Shown here: positions 9,088 through 17,928 of the stretch, piece after piece | How the letters are laid out: every line of letters begins with the position of its first letter | How positions within the stretch are numbered: the first letter of the stretch is position 1 | Assembly (NCBI GenBank): GCA_964386795.1 | Contig: CAYLUE010000011.1 | Coordinates: 1-39,654 of the forward strand | Reading direction: 5' to 3' | From: TMED108 sp964386795 | GTDB lineage: Bacteria > Fidelibacterota > Marinisomatia > Marinisomatales > TCS55 | DNA: 39,654 bases | The notes under the pieces: generated by a model | The model's input: the letters and a program-made list of their open reading frames with translations, nothing else | Told to the model about the DNA's origin: nothing | The model's database searches: none | Translations under genes and position numbers: made by a program

Positions 9088-10878
9088 TTAGAATGGCCAA
9101 ATAATTGGAATAATCAATACGGCTAAAATCCAAAAAGTAAGAGCTAACGGAATACCAGTTCTCATATAATCTGAAAATCTATACCCACCTGGACCATATA
9201 CCATTAGATTGGTCTGATAGCCCACCGGAGTACTAAAAGACGCTGATGCAGCAAAACAAACACCAAAAATAAATGGCCTAGGATCTAGTTGCATGTCGGC
9301 GGTAATTGCTATAACAATTGGGGTCATAATAATTGCAGTTGCTGTATTAGATGAGACCTCCGTCATAACCATGGTAACAAAATAAACTAAAGCAAATAAT
9401 ACATACGGCTGCACAGAGGGAGAAAAATTATCTACGAACTGGGTAATAGAACTAGCAATGTAAGATGCTGTTCCAGATGATTGAATAACTATGCCCAGTG
9501 GAATTAATGCAGCGATTAATACAATAACCTGCCAATGAATAGATTCATATGCTTCATTTGGAGAAATAACCCTAAATATCATTAAAGCTACTGCGCTAAT
9601 TAGGGCGCCTTTTAAGATCGGTAAAACCCCAATTGCAGCAAGAAATACTGTTAAAACTATTGAAACTATACTAATCCACCAGAATCGTACCTTTACTAAA
9701 TCAGCCTGCATTTCACCAAGTAGAATAAATTTACCTGATTTAGCAAGTTCTGAAATTTGTCTTTTTCCTCCATAGATAAGTAGAGTGTCATATGTATGTA
9801 AAACAACATGCGCTATTTTCTTTCGAATAATTAATCCTTCTCTTCTTATCGCAAGAATAAATGCACCAAATCTTTTTCTAAAATTTGCCTCTCGAAGCGT
9901 CTTTCCTATTATATCAGATTGATCAGTTACCATGCACTCTACTAAAATATTATCATCTTGCTCTAGCTCTGCTTGAGTCAATTTTTCATCAGTAAGAAGT
10001 GTTACTTTTTCCACTTCCTTCATCCGTAAAAAACTTTCAACGGACCCTTTAACAAATAGTATGTCCCCAACTTTCAATTTTTGTCTTCCAACATTATAAG
10101 TTATAAGTCTTCCATCGCGCTGAATATCAAGAACAATAACATCATAACTTTGGTTTACATTTCGGTCTTGACAAGTAGATCCAACCAAAGGCGAATCTTC
10201 CGATATTTTCATCTCTGTTAAATATCCAGCCATATGATAACTTTGTGTTAAACTTGAGGTAACAGTGCGTGAAGGTAGAATTTTAGGGGCAATCCATAAA
10301 ATATAGATCAGACCTATAATTAGTGTTACCCATCCGTATTTTGCAAACTCAAACATTCCAAGTGGGCTTCCACCATTGTCAATATAAATTGCATTAACAA
10401 TCAAATTCGTTGATGTACCAACAAGGGTAAGTGTTCCACCCATGATCGCTGCATAACTAAGGGGAATTAATAGCTTTGATGGGCTCATATGATATTGATG
10501 GGCCAATCGAATTGTTACAGGCATAAATACTGCCACGATTGCTGTATTATTCATTAATGCACTTGCAAAGGCAATGGTTAGCAAGTAAACACCTAATCCA
10601 AGATTGCGTGACTGCGATACAAGTTTATTAATTTTCACAATAAGATATTCTAACACTCGAGTCTTTTGAAGTCCTCGACTAAGTATAAACAATAAACAAA
10701 TTGTAATTACCGCTGGGTTTGAAAAGCCAGAAATAGCTTCTTCTACAGTTAAAAATCCACCCGTAAATAAGATGGTTAATATGAGGAGTGCTGTTACATC
10801 AAGGCTAAATTTTTCAGTAACAAAAAGGATGAAAGCCAATAATATTAGGCCAAGCACAAATACTATTTCAAAAGTCAT
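9088..10878 (-). CDS. SLC13/DASS-type anion transporter with two RCK_C domains
   Basis: This 596-residue protein has N-terminal membrane helices (about 1-195) with ALMNNTAIVAVFMPVTIRLA and the GGTLTLVGTSTNLIVNAIY signature of the divalent anion:sodium symporter family. A soluble insert of about 200 residues follows, made of two TrkA-C/RCK_C modules (LVGSTCQDRNVNQSYDVIV and IIGKTLREANFRKRFGAFIL). The second helical half carries EVSSNTATAIIMTPIVIAI and SFSTPVGYQTNLMVYGPGGY. Relatives transport sulfate, dicarboxylates or other anions. The RCK_C modules suggest gating by a small ligand. It starts 16 bp after the stop of the HD-GYP gene and may be co-transcribed with it. Confidence 0.9.
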   Translation of the reverse strand: MTFEIVFVLGLILLAFILFVTEKFSLDVTALLILTILFTGGFLTVEEAISGFSNPAVITICLLFILSRGLQKTRVLEYLIVKINKLVSQSRNLGLGVYLLTIAFASALMNNTAIVAVFMPVTIRLAHQYHMSPSKLLIPLSYAAIMGGTLTLVGTSTNLIVNAIYIDNGGSPLGMFEFAKYGWVTLIIGLIYILWIAPKILPSRTVTSSLTQSYHMAGYLTEMKISEDSPLVGSTCQDRNVNQSYDVIVLDIQRDGRLITYNVGRQKLKVGDILFVKGSVESFLRMKEVEKVTLLTDEKLTQAELEQDDNILVECMVTDQSDIIGKTLREANFRKRFGAFILAIRREGLIIRKKIAHVVLHTYDTLLIYGGKRQISELAKSGKFILLGEMQADLVKVRFWWISIVSIVLTVFLAAIGVLPILKGALISAVALMIFRVISPNEAYESIHWQVIVLIAALIPLGIVIQSSGTASYIASSITQFVDNFSPSVQPYVLFALVYFVTMVMTEVSSNTATAIIMTPIVIAITADMQLDPRPFIFGVCFAASASFSTPVGYQTNLMVYGPGGYRFSDYMRTGIPLALTFWILAVLIIPIIWPF

Positions 10879-10894
10879 TTCTTAAATTATCTAA

Positions 10895-12580
10895 TTATAT
10901 ATTGACTTCATCAATTTGTTCAGGCTCTAAAAACCCTTTAGCGTACTTCATATAAATCTTTTGTTTAACAAAAATATCAAAGAGATCTACATCAATATGT
11001 GCATCATCTTTCATGAAGCCTAATATTCGCATGGCCTGGCTTAATGTTTTACCTTTTTTATAGGGTCTATCACGGGCAGTTAAGGCTTCAAAAATATCTG
11101 CAATTGCCATGATCCGTGCCTGGATAGACATTTCTTCTTTCGTAAGGCCTTTAGGATAGCCAGTTCCATCTAGCTTTTCATGATGTCCTCCAGCAAACTC
11201 AGGAATATTCTTTAAGTGCTTTGGATAGGGAAGCTCATCAAGCATATTAATTGTTACAACAATATGGTCATTGATAACCTGTCTTTCTTCAGGTGTTAAA
11301 GTACCTCTTGGGATAGTTAGATTATATATCTCATCTTCAGAAAGAAAATTTTGCATCTTGCCATTAGGCTTCCAGCGATACTGCGCAATTTCATGAATTC
11401 TTTGTTTCTTATCATTAGACATGAATTCCCCTCCAACATTTGACTCTTGAACAAATGAAAGGTCATTTTTTATCTTTCTGATAATTTTGCGATAATCCTT
11501 TTTCAGCATATCAATCTTTTTATTCTTTTCTTTATGACTTAAAGAGTCATCGCGTTCAATTAGTAATTCTTTTTTTAATCTTTTTATCTCATGATCACGC
11601 TGGAGAACAGCAAAGCGCGTTTCAACTTCATTGATTCGGTCATAAATGGTTTCAAGTTTTGTAGATTTGTCTACCACGAATTCTGGGGTTGCCACCTTGC
11701 CGCAATCGTGTAGCCATGCTGCAATCTTTAGTTCATACATTTCCTGATCAGATAATTTAAAATCAGCGAAGGGTCCAGATTTTGTTTTTTGAACAGCATC
11801 GGCTAGCAACATTGTTATTTCAGGAACTCTTTCACAGTGTCCACCGGTATACGGAGATTTTGCATCAATCGCTGATGCTATGAGCTTAATAAATGATTCA
11901 AATAAATTCTCGAGGTCTTTAATAAGGTTTTTATTCGTAATAGCTACTGCAGCTTGACTTGCTAGCGCTTCAACCTTACCTTGAATTTCTGAACTAAATT
12001 CAATGATTTTTTTTGATTTGTTTGTTTGCGCATTTAAAAGTTGTAATACTCCAATAATTTCATCTTCATGATTCTTTAGAGGAACAGTTAAAAATGATTT
12101 TGAATGATACCCTGTCTTTTCGTCAAACATTTTTGTTCCCGAAAAATCAAAACCTTCTGCTTTATATGCATCTTGAATATTGACTGTTTCTCCAGAAATT
12201 CCAACAAATGCAGCTACCATAGAATTATTTGGCTCACCTTCATCATCAAATAGCTTTACAGGATAGAAAGGTATGTCCTTACCTGAAGTTCCACCCATGT
12301 GAAAATTGAGAGAATCGGTCATCATAATTTCAAATTTCAACCTTTTGTCATCAGTCATCATGTATAAGGTTCCACCATCTGAGTTTGAAATACGTTTTGC
12401 CTCTAGCAAAATCATTTCTAGAAGCTTAGACATATCTCTTTCTTTTGATAGGGCTAAGCCTATCTGTGCTAAGTTGCTAATCTGCTCTTCAAGATCAGAA
12501 ATATATGTGTGAACAGCCTTAGGAGCGCTTGCAAGGTATTTTGCTACTTCTGCTGTGGAATATGTTTGTTTTTTTGTCAT
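10895..12580 (-). CDS. GAF/HD-GYP domain protein (putative cyclic-dinucleotide phosphodiesterase)
   Basis: The protein has 561 residues and no membrane segment. A GAF domain (about 35-220) is followed by an HD-GYP domain. The metal-binding HD pair is at H291-D292 (WLHDCGKVATPEF), and the full HHEKLDGTGYP signature is at 466-476. HD-GYP proteins hydrolyse cyclic di-GMP or related signals; all signature residues are present, so an active enzyme is likely. An insert of about 110 residues, largely charged and helical (about 310-425), separates the HD and GYP segments, unlike compact HD-GYP domains. The GAF domain probably senses a small molecule. An 84-bp spacer separates it from the DUF420 gene upstream. 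Confidence 0.9.
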   Translation of the reverse strand: MTKKQTYSTAEVAKYLASAPKAVHTYISDLEEQISNLAQIGLALSKERDMSKLLEMILLEAKRISNSDGGTLYMMTDDKRLKFEIMMTDSLNFHMGGTSGKDIPFYPVKLFDDEGEPNNSMVAAFVGISGETVNIQDAYKAEGFDFSGTKMFDEKTGYHSKSFLTVPLKNHEDEIIGVLQLLNAQTNKSKKIIEFSSEIQGKVEALASQAAVAITNKNLIKDLENLFESFIKLIASAIDAKSPYTGGHCERVPEITMLLADAVQKTKSGPFADFKLSDQEMYELKIAAWLHDCGKVATPEFVVDKSTKLETIYDRINEVETRFAVLQRDHEIKRLKKELLIERDDSLSHKEKNKKIDMLKKDYRKIIRKIKNDLSFVQESNVGGEFMSNDKKQRIHEIAQYRWKPNGKMQNFLSEDEIYNLTIPRGTLTPEERQVINDHIVVTINMLDELPYPKHLKNIPEFAGGHHEKLDGTGYPKGLTKEEMSIQARIMAIADIFEALTARDRPYKKGKTLSQAMRILGFMKDDAHIDVDLFDIFVKQKIYMKYAKGFLEPEQIDEVNI

Positions 12581-12664
12581 TGAATACGCTTAAAAGTAAT
12601 ATATACTAACTTACTGAAAGATTCTAGATTGAACAACTATATGATTATTAACATAAAATTGATA

Positions 12665-13183
12665 TCAATAAAGCATTAAATAAATTATAACTCCTGTAAC
12701 CGATACGTAGAGCCAAAGCGGAAGAGTAATTTTTGCAATCTTTCTATGTAAAACAATATTATCTGTCCATCCTCGATAAAGAGTCAGTAAAGCCAGCGGA
12801 ATAATAATTGTCGCTAAAATAATATGTGTAAATAAGATAAAATAATAAATTAAAGTATACTCACCTATATAGTGCTTAGGGCCTGCTTTAAACCAGTGAT
12901 AGATAATGTAGCTTACTAGAAATGCACCTGAAGTCGCAAATGAAACAAGCATTACATTTTTATGCAGCCTACGTTTTTTCTGAATAATTAATATATAACC
13001 AACAATAAGAAGTGCAGTCGTTAAAGCATTTAGGCTTGCATTGACTGTTGGTAATGTAGAGACATCTAATGCGCCATTAATTCCATCTGGCCTTGGGCCC
13101 AATATAAGAAAGGCTACTGCCCCAGAAATAATTATGGATACTATATAAATTATCTTTATCCAAAAATTATCTTTCCTATTCAT
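12665..13183 (-). CDS. DUF420 membrane protein of the cytochrome oxidase cluster
   Basis: This 172-residue protein has five or six hydrophobic segments and conserved histidines in SYIIYHWFKAGPKHY and FILFTHIILATIIIPLALL, plus LHRKIAKITLPLWLYVSVTG near the end, as in DUF420 (Bacillus YozB-like). Members are consistently found beside haem-copper oxidase assembly genes but their function is unproven. Its ATG overlaps the stop of the SCO gene by 4 bp. It is the last gene of the run that begins at coxA. Confidence 0.87.
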   Translation of the reverse strand: MNRKDNFWIKIIYIVSIIISGAVAFLILGPRPDGINGALDVSTLPTVNASLNALTTALLIVGYILIIQKKRRLHKNVMLVSFATSGAFLVSYIIYHWFKAGPKHYIGEYTLIYYFILFTHIILATIIIPLALLTLYRGWTDNIVLHRKIAKITLPLWLYVSVTGVIIYLMLY

Positions 13184-13764
13184 GAATTCTCCTTGAGTAA
13201 GCTATTAATGTCTTTTTTAAGTTTTTTCATATCTTCGGTTTTCATCCCATTGTAGTATGCTCTAATCATGCCTGACCTATCAACTAGAGCAAATTTCTCA
13301 CTATGAAAAATTATATCTTCATAATCCCCTATCTTAAACCCATCTTTGATTACTTCTTGAACAGTGCTTTCTTCTCCAGTTAAAAAATACCATCTATCAG
13401 TATTTGCATTATATTGTGAGGCGTATTTTGTTAAGACCTCTGGTGTATCATATTCAGGATATACTGAAATTGAAACCAATCTTACATCGTCATTTTGTTT
13501 ATATTTTTTATGAATAATATTCATATTTCCCGTCATGATTGGACATGCCATATTGCAGGTTGTAAATATAAAATCAGCAACCCAAACCTTACCTTTTAAG
13601 CTAGTCAGTGTTATAGTTTCTCCTTCGCTATTTACGAATTCAAAATCAGGGATATTTCCTATTACAGGTAGGTTATTCTCTGGTTCAGAGTTTTTGAAAA
13701 AATATGTAGCAATCAGCAAGGCAGCTATGGCTATATATATTTTTATTCTAGTGTTTTGATTCAT
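13180..13764 (-). CDS. SCO1/SenC-family copper chaperone for CoxB
   Basis: The 194-residue protein has an N-terminal membrane anchor (about residues 8-23) and a periplasmic thioredoxin-like domain. The copper-binding CNMACP motif (CxxxC) follows VWVADFIFTT, and the conserved distal histidine is in DIIFHSEKFALVD. SCO proteins deliver copper to, or reduce the cysteines of, the CuA site of oxidase subunit II; CoxB is encoded in the same run. It overlaps both neighbours (ctaB and the DUF420 gene) by 4 bp, which suggests translational coupling. Confidence 0.94.
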   Translation of the reverse strand: MNQNTRIKIYIAIAALLIATYFFKNSEPENNLPVIGNIPDFEFVNSEGETITLTSLKGKVWVADFIFTTCNMACPIMTGNMNIIHKKYKQNDDVRLVSISVYPEYDTPEVLTKYASQYNANTDRWYFLTGEESTVQEVIKDGFKIGDYEDIIFHSEKFALVDRSGMIRAYYNGMKTEDMKKLKKDINSLLKENS

Positions 13765-14648
13765 GATGTAACCCCTAAATCAATTATGATAATTAATAAT
13801 AATACTGGTAAGTAAAAAACGGATGCTTTAAGCAAAAGCAATGCACTTTTGTTTGATCTATCTCGAGCTAATGGTAATGCAGAAATAAAAAAAGCAGAAG
13901 TTATGATAATCACGCCAAACAAATATATTATTCCAAGAGACCCCTGAATAACTGGAATAATTGAAATTGGAATCATTAAAAGCAAATGCCAAAATATTTG
14001 ACGCATAGTACGGTTCCCTTCTGGTTCTAATACGGGAAGCATTTTCAAATTTGCTTCAGCATAATCTTTTCTACACATCCATGCTATCGCATAAAAATGA
14101 GGATGTTGCCAGAGATACATTATTCCAAATAAAACCCATGCCATCGATCCAATAGTTCCTGTAGATGCGGTCCAACCCCCAATTATTGGCAATGCACCGG
14201 GAATTGATCCAATCGATGTATTAAGCCACGTAACTTTTTTTAAAGGTGTGTATATCACTATATATAAAAATGAGGTGAGAAGCGCTATAAATCCGGTAAG
14301 AATATTAATCAATGAGACCAGGAGTATGGTTCCAAGTAAAACCATTAAAACTCCATATATCATGACTTCAGAGGGACTGATTAAGCCTGCGGGCAAAGGT
14401 CTATTTTTTGTTCGCATCATCCGCTTATCGGTTTCACGTTCGATGTAATGATTGAGCGCACCAGAGCCAGAAGCTGTCATCGTTGTGCCAAGAAGAGTAA
14501 TCAGTAAATGCTTCCAAGAGCTTATTCCCTCAGCACCAAGATAGTAGCCAAGAAAAGTAGCAATCAAAACAAGCGACAGTATATTCAGTTTGCTTAGCTC
14601 TAAATAAATACTAATCTTTGATTTGGCTTTTTCTTTAACAAGCTTCAA
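13761..14648 (-). CDS. ctaB: Protohaem IX farnesyltransferase (haem O synthase)
   Basis: The 295-residue UbiA-family membrane protein carries the prenyl-diphosphate motif NHYIERETDKRMMRTKNRP (the first acidic residue is Glu rather than Asp) and a second motif around YTPLKKVTWLNTSIGSIPGA. It also has WQHPHFYAIAWMCRKDY, typical of CtaB. It farnesylates haem B to haem O, the precursor of haem A for the CoxA encoded upstream. The start overlaps the ctaA stop and the stop overlaps the SCO start, each by 4 bp. Confidence 0.96.
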   Translation of the reverse strand: MKLVKEKAKSKISIYLELSKLNILSLVLIATFLGYYLGAEGISSWKHLLITLLGTTMTASGSGALNHYIERETDKRMMRTKNRPLPAGLISPSEVMIYGVLMVLLGTILLVSLINILTGFIALLTSFLYIVIYTPLKKVTWLNTSIGSIPGALPIIGGWTASTGTIGSMAWVLFGIMYLWQHPHFYAIAWMCRKDYAEANLKMLPVLEPEGNRTMRQIFWHLLLMIPISIIPVIQGSLGIIYLFGVIIITSAFFISALPLARDRSNKSALLLLKASVFYLPVLLLIIIIDLGVTS

Positions 14649-15631
14649 AAGCTTAATTCCTTTAATTTATTTGACTGAGTAAATATAACAAACATTGTAC
14701 AGCAACCAAGTAGGGCGGCCCCAGTGACTACATGGAAACTGGCTATATAGGGCATCCGCTCAGATAAAACAGTTACGGCTCCTAGGATAATTTGAATAAA
14801 TAAAATTATTGAAATCATAATCAACATCTTTAATTCCATAGAATTCTTTTTAACATTTTTCCCAAATTTATAAATAAAGAAAGATAATACTAAAGAGATT
14901 ATGATAGCGCCCATACGGTGTAAAAAATGAATAATGACTTGCCACTTTGAAACCATATCTAAATTCTTATCAAATAGCTCAGCATTAATATTATCTATCA
15001 TGCTATCAGAAAAAGTAGGAATCCACATACCTCCCATTGTAGGAAAATCAGGAATGGCAAGTCCGGATGCAGTATGTCGCATTAATGCGCCTAAAATTAA
15101 TTGAACATAAACCATGGCAGTTAGTATTACTGCACCGCGTTTAATGGATAATGGATAATTAATATTGTTTCTATGGCTTCTAATAGATGAAAGGCTGTAA
15201 GCGATAAAAATCGTTGAAACAAAAAATGTCTGCGCAAGTATTCCATGAATAATTGAGATTTGTGGCGGTAAGAAGAATAGCACTGTCATTCCACCAAGCA
15301 ATCCTTGTATGACAACTAATAGCAGAGCAAAAAAACCCATTTTTTTTATCCATAATGGTTGATTTGAAAAACCTAGTAAAATTGACTGAACTAAAGTCAA
15401 AAACCCAACTATGGTTGCAAAAAGTCTATGGCCATGTTCATAAAATATTCCACCAACCATTTCAGAAACTGGAAAGGAAAACATCTGTTTGCCATAGGAT
15501 GTTGGCCAGTCCGGCACAGATAATCCAACTTCATGACTTTTAACTAATGCGCCGACAAAAATCAATAATAATGTGGAGACCACAAGTAGCTTAGAAAGAC
15601 GCCTAAGGCTGATATCAAATAATGATTTCAT
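14645..15631 (-). CDS. ctaA: Haem A synthase (COX15/CtaA)
   Basis: This 328-residue protein has eight membrane helices. Diagnostic segments are VGLSVPDWPTSYGKQMF, FYEHGHRLFA (haem-ligand histidines), the internal repeat SGLAIPDFPTMGGMWIP, and HFLHRMGA. It oxidises the methyl group of haem O to give haem A in the cytoplasmic membrane. Together with ctaB it shows the oxidase uses haem A. An 80-bp spacer with a small 6-bp hairpin separates it from coxB upstream; ctaB overlaps its end by 4 bp. Confidence 0.96.
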   Translation of the reverse strand: MKSLFDISLRRLSKLLVVSTLLLIFVGALVKSHEVGLSVPDWPTSYGKQMFSFPVSEMVGGIFYEHGHRLFATIVGFLTLVQSILLGFSNQPLWIKKMGFFALLLVVIQGLLGGMTVLFFLPPQISIIHGILAQTFFVSTIFIAYSLSSIRSHRNNINYPLSIKRGAVILTAMVYVQLILGALMRHTASGLAIPDFPTMGGMWIPTFSDSMIDNINAELFDKNLDMVSKWQVIIHFLHRMGAIIISLVLSFFIYKFGKNVKKNSMELKMLIMISIILFIQIILGAVTVLSERMPYIASFHVVTGAALLGCCTMFVIFTQSNKLKELSF

Positions 15632-15711
15632 GAAAGAAACTATATATAATTGAATGATTATTAATTATTGATCAAGCAAAATGCTTGTAAAAAAATAAAT
15701 TTATGTAGGCC

Positions 15712-16590
15712 TTACCATTCGTCATCACCCCAATCATCTTCATCTCCTTCTGCTTCTTCAAGTAAATATTCCTGCTCTGAATCCATCCATTGTTTATATC
15801 CATCTTCATCAAAAACTGTAAGATAGCCTCTCATCTGAGCATGCTGTGCACCACATAATTGAGCGCAAGCAATTTCAAATCCCTTGTATTGATCAAGTGG
15901 CTTTTTTTCTTCAAAATCCTCTCGTGCAGTACCTTTTATTGTTTTTAGAAAATCATCTGTGGTCATAGTTGCTTCAAACCAAACCGGAATTGTCATTCCA
16001 GGAATAGCATCTTGAGATACTCTAAGTTCAGGGAGTTTAAAGTTATGAATAACATCTCTTGATGATAGCAAAATATTTATTGGCGTATTTACAGGTATTT
16101 TTAATTGGTTCTGCAAAACAACATCATCCTTGGCATGCTCATCAGTGCGATCAAGTCCAATGAAGTTTTGTTCTTCATCATTGACTAAATCAATATTGGT
16201 TGAACCGAAAACATTATCTGGTCCCGGGTAATGTATATTCCACGCAAATTGCTGGGCAACTACTCTAATCTGAATAGAGTCAAGTGTATCAGGAACATCA
16301 TTTACTCTGCTCGCCCATATGGGAAATGCAAAACCTATCAACAATACTACTTCAATCAATGCAACAGCTACTTCAGCATATGTAGAATAGTGATTTTTCA
16401 CACCACGATAGTCTGCTTTTGGTTGCCGCGTAGAACGAAACCTAACAAGCGTATATATAAAATAAGCTCCCCAACCAACAAATAGTATGAGCATCAACCA
16501 GTGAACCAGTGAAATTACATTATCAATAGCAGGTCCTTGCGTTGACGCAGAAACAGTTGGTAGCCCTAATTTTCTAAGTAATTCTAACAT
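15712..16590 (-). CDS. coxB: Cytochrome c oxidase subunit II (CuA)
   Basis: The 292-residue protein has two N-terminal helices (about 25-50 and 70-92) and a periplasmic cupredoxin domain. The CuA ligands are the histidine of DVIHNFKLPEL and the two cysteines, histidine and methionine of CAQLCGAQHAQM. The glutamate usual between the cysteines is Gln here. It carries no fused cytochrome c domain. The C-terminus is a strongly acidic tail ending DEDDWGDDEW, almost the same as the end of the octahaem cytochrome c gene at 20654-23695. It lies 11 bp after the 81-residue membrane protein gene. Confidence 0.96.
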   Translation of the reverse strand: MLELLRKLGLPTVSASTQGPAIDNVISLVHWLMLILFVGWGAYFIYTLVRFRSTRQPKADYRGVKNHYSTYAEVAVALIEVVLLIGFAFPIWASRVNDVPDTLDSIQIRVVAQQFAWNIHYPGPDNVFGSTNIDLVNDEEQNFIGLDRTDEHAKDDVVLQNQLKIPVNTPINILLSSRDVIHNFKLPELRVSQDAIPGMTIPVWFEATMTTDDFLKTIKGTAREDFEEKKPLDQYKGFEIACAQLCGAQHAQMRGYLTVFDEDGYKQWMDSEQEYLLEEAEGDEDDWGDDEW

Positions 16591-16601
16591 TGGCTATAGC
16601 T

Positions 16602-16847
16602 TTAAATTTTCTTTTTTCTTTTTGATATGGTTTTTGCATAATCCTTAGCTCTTTTATTCAACACATAAATAAATGATATAAAACTACTTAATACTCCCCC
16701 AGTAATTGTAAGCATAGTAATAATAGCTAAATTCATTCCTTGCGTTGCCTTTGCATTTGGATCGCCAAAGCACGTCGAACATGCATAAATAATATCAGGT
16801 GCGATAAAAAGAATAATGGCTAGTGTAACTACAATTGTTCTAATCAT
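16602..16847 (-). CDS. Small oxidase-cluster membrane protein with CSTCFGDP motif
   Basis: The 81-residue protein starts with a hydrophobic signal or anchor helix ending in ACSTCFGDPNAKATQGMN, followed by a second helix (NLAIITMLTITGGVLSSFIS) and a basic tail. Short proteins with a CxxCFGDP motif after the first helix occur in oxidase clusters of several phyla, but I know of no proven function. The cysteine pair in the periplasmic segment could bind copper or haem, or form a disulphide. It is tightly packed: its ATG is 2 nt after the stop of the 57-residue gene and its stop is 11 bp before coxB. Confidence 0.8.
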   Translation of the reverse strand: MIRTIVVTLAIILFIAPDIIYACSTCFGDPNAKATQGMNLAIITMLTITGGVLSSFISFIYVLNKRAKDYAKTISKRKKKI

Positions 16848-16849
16848 AA

Positions 16850-17023
16850 CTAAATCGTTCTAAACTTCTTATATACTTGTATTCCATAATAGACTAAAGC
16901 AACACCCCCTATAAATGATCCAATGCTAATCATGGGTGATCTATTGACCCCCCAAAAACCTACCCCCAATGAAAGGCAGATTGATAAAATTATAAATAAA
17001 ATATGAAAAGATTTAATTGACAT
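16850..17023 (-). CDS. 57-residue membrane protein in the oxidase operon
   Basis: A short frame on the minus strand begins MSIKSFHILFIILSICLSLG and ends QVYKKFRTI. It encodes two hydrophobic helices separated by a short loop (WGVNRSPM) and a basic C-terminus. Gene fit is excellent: the ATG is 2 nt after the coxD stop and its TAG stop is 2 nt before the ATG of the 81-residue gene, filling what would otherwise be a 178-bp hole in the operon. It could be an accessory subunit or assembly factor of the oxidase. I do not recognise a named family. Confidence 0.7.
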   Translation of the reverse strand: MSIKSFHILFIILSICLSLGVGFWGVNRSPMISIGSFIGGVALVYYGIQVYKKFRTI

Positions 17024-17025
17024 AT

Positions 17026-17322
17026 TTAATAGATCCTTGCCTGAGCCGACATTGTACCAATCGGTAAAAATATTAAAATTAAAAAAGCAACAGCAGTTGC
17101 GATTAAAGTCCAGTATATGGTGGTTTTCTCATCAATTAAATGCATGAAGTAACACGCCACTAAAGATGCCTTAATGCTTGCAACAAGTAAACCAAGCGCT
17201 ATTCCTGATTTTACGCCAATATCTAGATAAGAGATAGCTACCGTTACTACAGTTAAGCATGCCAAGGCAATAAAAACTATGACATATGTCTTTATATGAT
17301 GTTTTACTTCTTCAGGTGTCAT
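17026..17322 (-). CDS. coxD: Cytochrome c oxidase subunit IV (caa3-type)
   Basis: The 98-residue protein begins MTPEEVKHHIKTYVIVF and has three helices, including KSGIALGLLVASIKASLVAC followed by YFMHL, the signature of prokaryotic oxidase subunit IV. The frame stays open upstream to 17400, but that would overlap coxC by 68 bp. The ATG at 17322 is preceded by GAGGAATT, a good ribosome-binding site, and sits 10 bp after the coxC stop, so I chose it. Subunit IV probably stabilises the complex. Confidence 0.93.
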   Translation of the reverse strand: MTPEEVKHHIKTYVIVFIALACLTVVTVAISYLDIGVKSGIALGLLVASIKASLVACYFMHLIDEKTTIYWTLIATAVAFLILIFLPIGTMSAQARIY

Positions 17323-17332
17323 AAATAATTCC

Positions 17333-17923
17333 TCATAATAAATATAGAACTGGGAAAAGAAAAATCCAGACCAAATCAACAAAATGCCAATAAAGACCAA
17401 CTATTTCTATTCTATTTGTAAATCGCTCAGGATCTGTATTCCACATTTTTGAACCTGGGCCAAAATAATAACCAATTACAACAATTCCTCCAAGTACATG
17501 GAGAACATGCAAACCTGTCATTGTAAAATAAATACCTAAAAAATTGTTCGTGCTAGGATAATAATGATGACTGAACTTTGCTGTATATTCAAAATATTTA
17601 ATTACCAAAAACCCGAAAGCAAAAAGTAACGTAACGCCAGAGTAAAGTTTAAATTTCTTAAAATCATTTAATTTTAATGACGCCCAACTCATAACCATGG
17701 TCACTGATGATGAAATTAAAAATAGAGTGTTTACAGTGGCTAAGGGTACATCAAGATATTTCGTTCCAGGAGGCCAATTATCTACCCCAGTTCTTAAAAA
17801 GATATACGCAGAAAATAGTCCACCAAATAACATGACTTCAGATGCTAGAAAAAGCCATATTCCTAATTTCCCATTGTATAACCCTGTATCAGGACGCTCT
17901 TTAACATTAAATGGAATATCCAT
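17333..17923 (-). CDS. coxC: Cytochrome c oxidase subunit III
   Basis: The 196-residue protein has five helices, as in bacterial subunit III lacking the first two mitochondrial helices. It includes KLGIWLFLASEVMLFGGLFS, YFTMTGLHVLHVLGG and GLYWHFVDLVWIFLFPVLYL, which are highly typical. The subunit binds lipid and supports D-channel proton uptake by CoxA. It starts 5 bp after the coxA stop and is followed closely by coxD, so the three are one transcript. Confidence 0.97.
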   Translation of the reverse strand: MDIPFNVKERPDTGLYNGKLGIWLFLASEVMLFGGLFSAYIFLRTGVDNWPPGTKYLDVPLATVNTLFLISSSVTMVMSWASLKLNDFKKFKLYSGVTLLFAFGFLVIKYFEYTAKFSHHYYPSTNNFLGIYFTMTGLHVLHVLGGIVVIGYYFGPGSKMWNTDPERFTNRIEIVGLYWHFVDLVWIFLFPVLYLL

Positions 17924-17928
17924 ACTAA

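Noticed and set aside
15673..15687. Hairpin CAAGCA-AAA-TGCTTG between ctaA and coxB
   Set aside because: Only 6 bp of stem, no T-run after it in the direction of transcription, so it is not a convincing terminator; an mRNA processing site cannot be excluded.
17323..17400. Longer coxD start at 17400
   Set aside because: It would overlap coxC by 68 bp; the ATG at 17322 has a GAGGAATT ribosome-binding site and matches family length.
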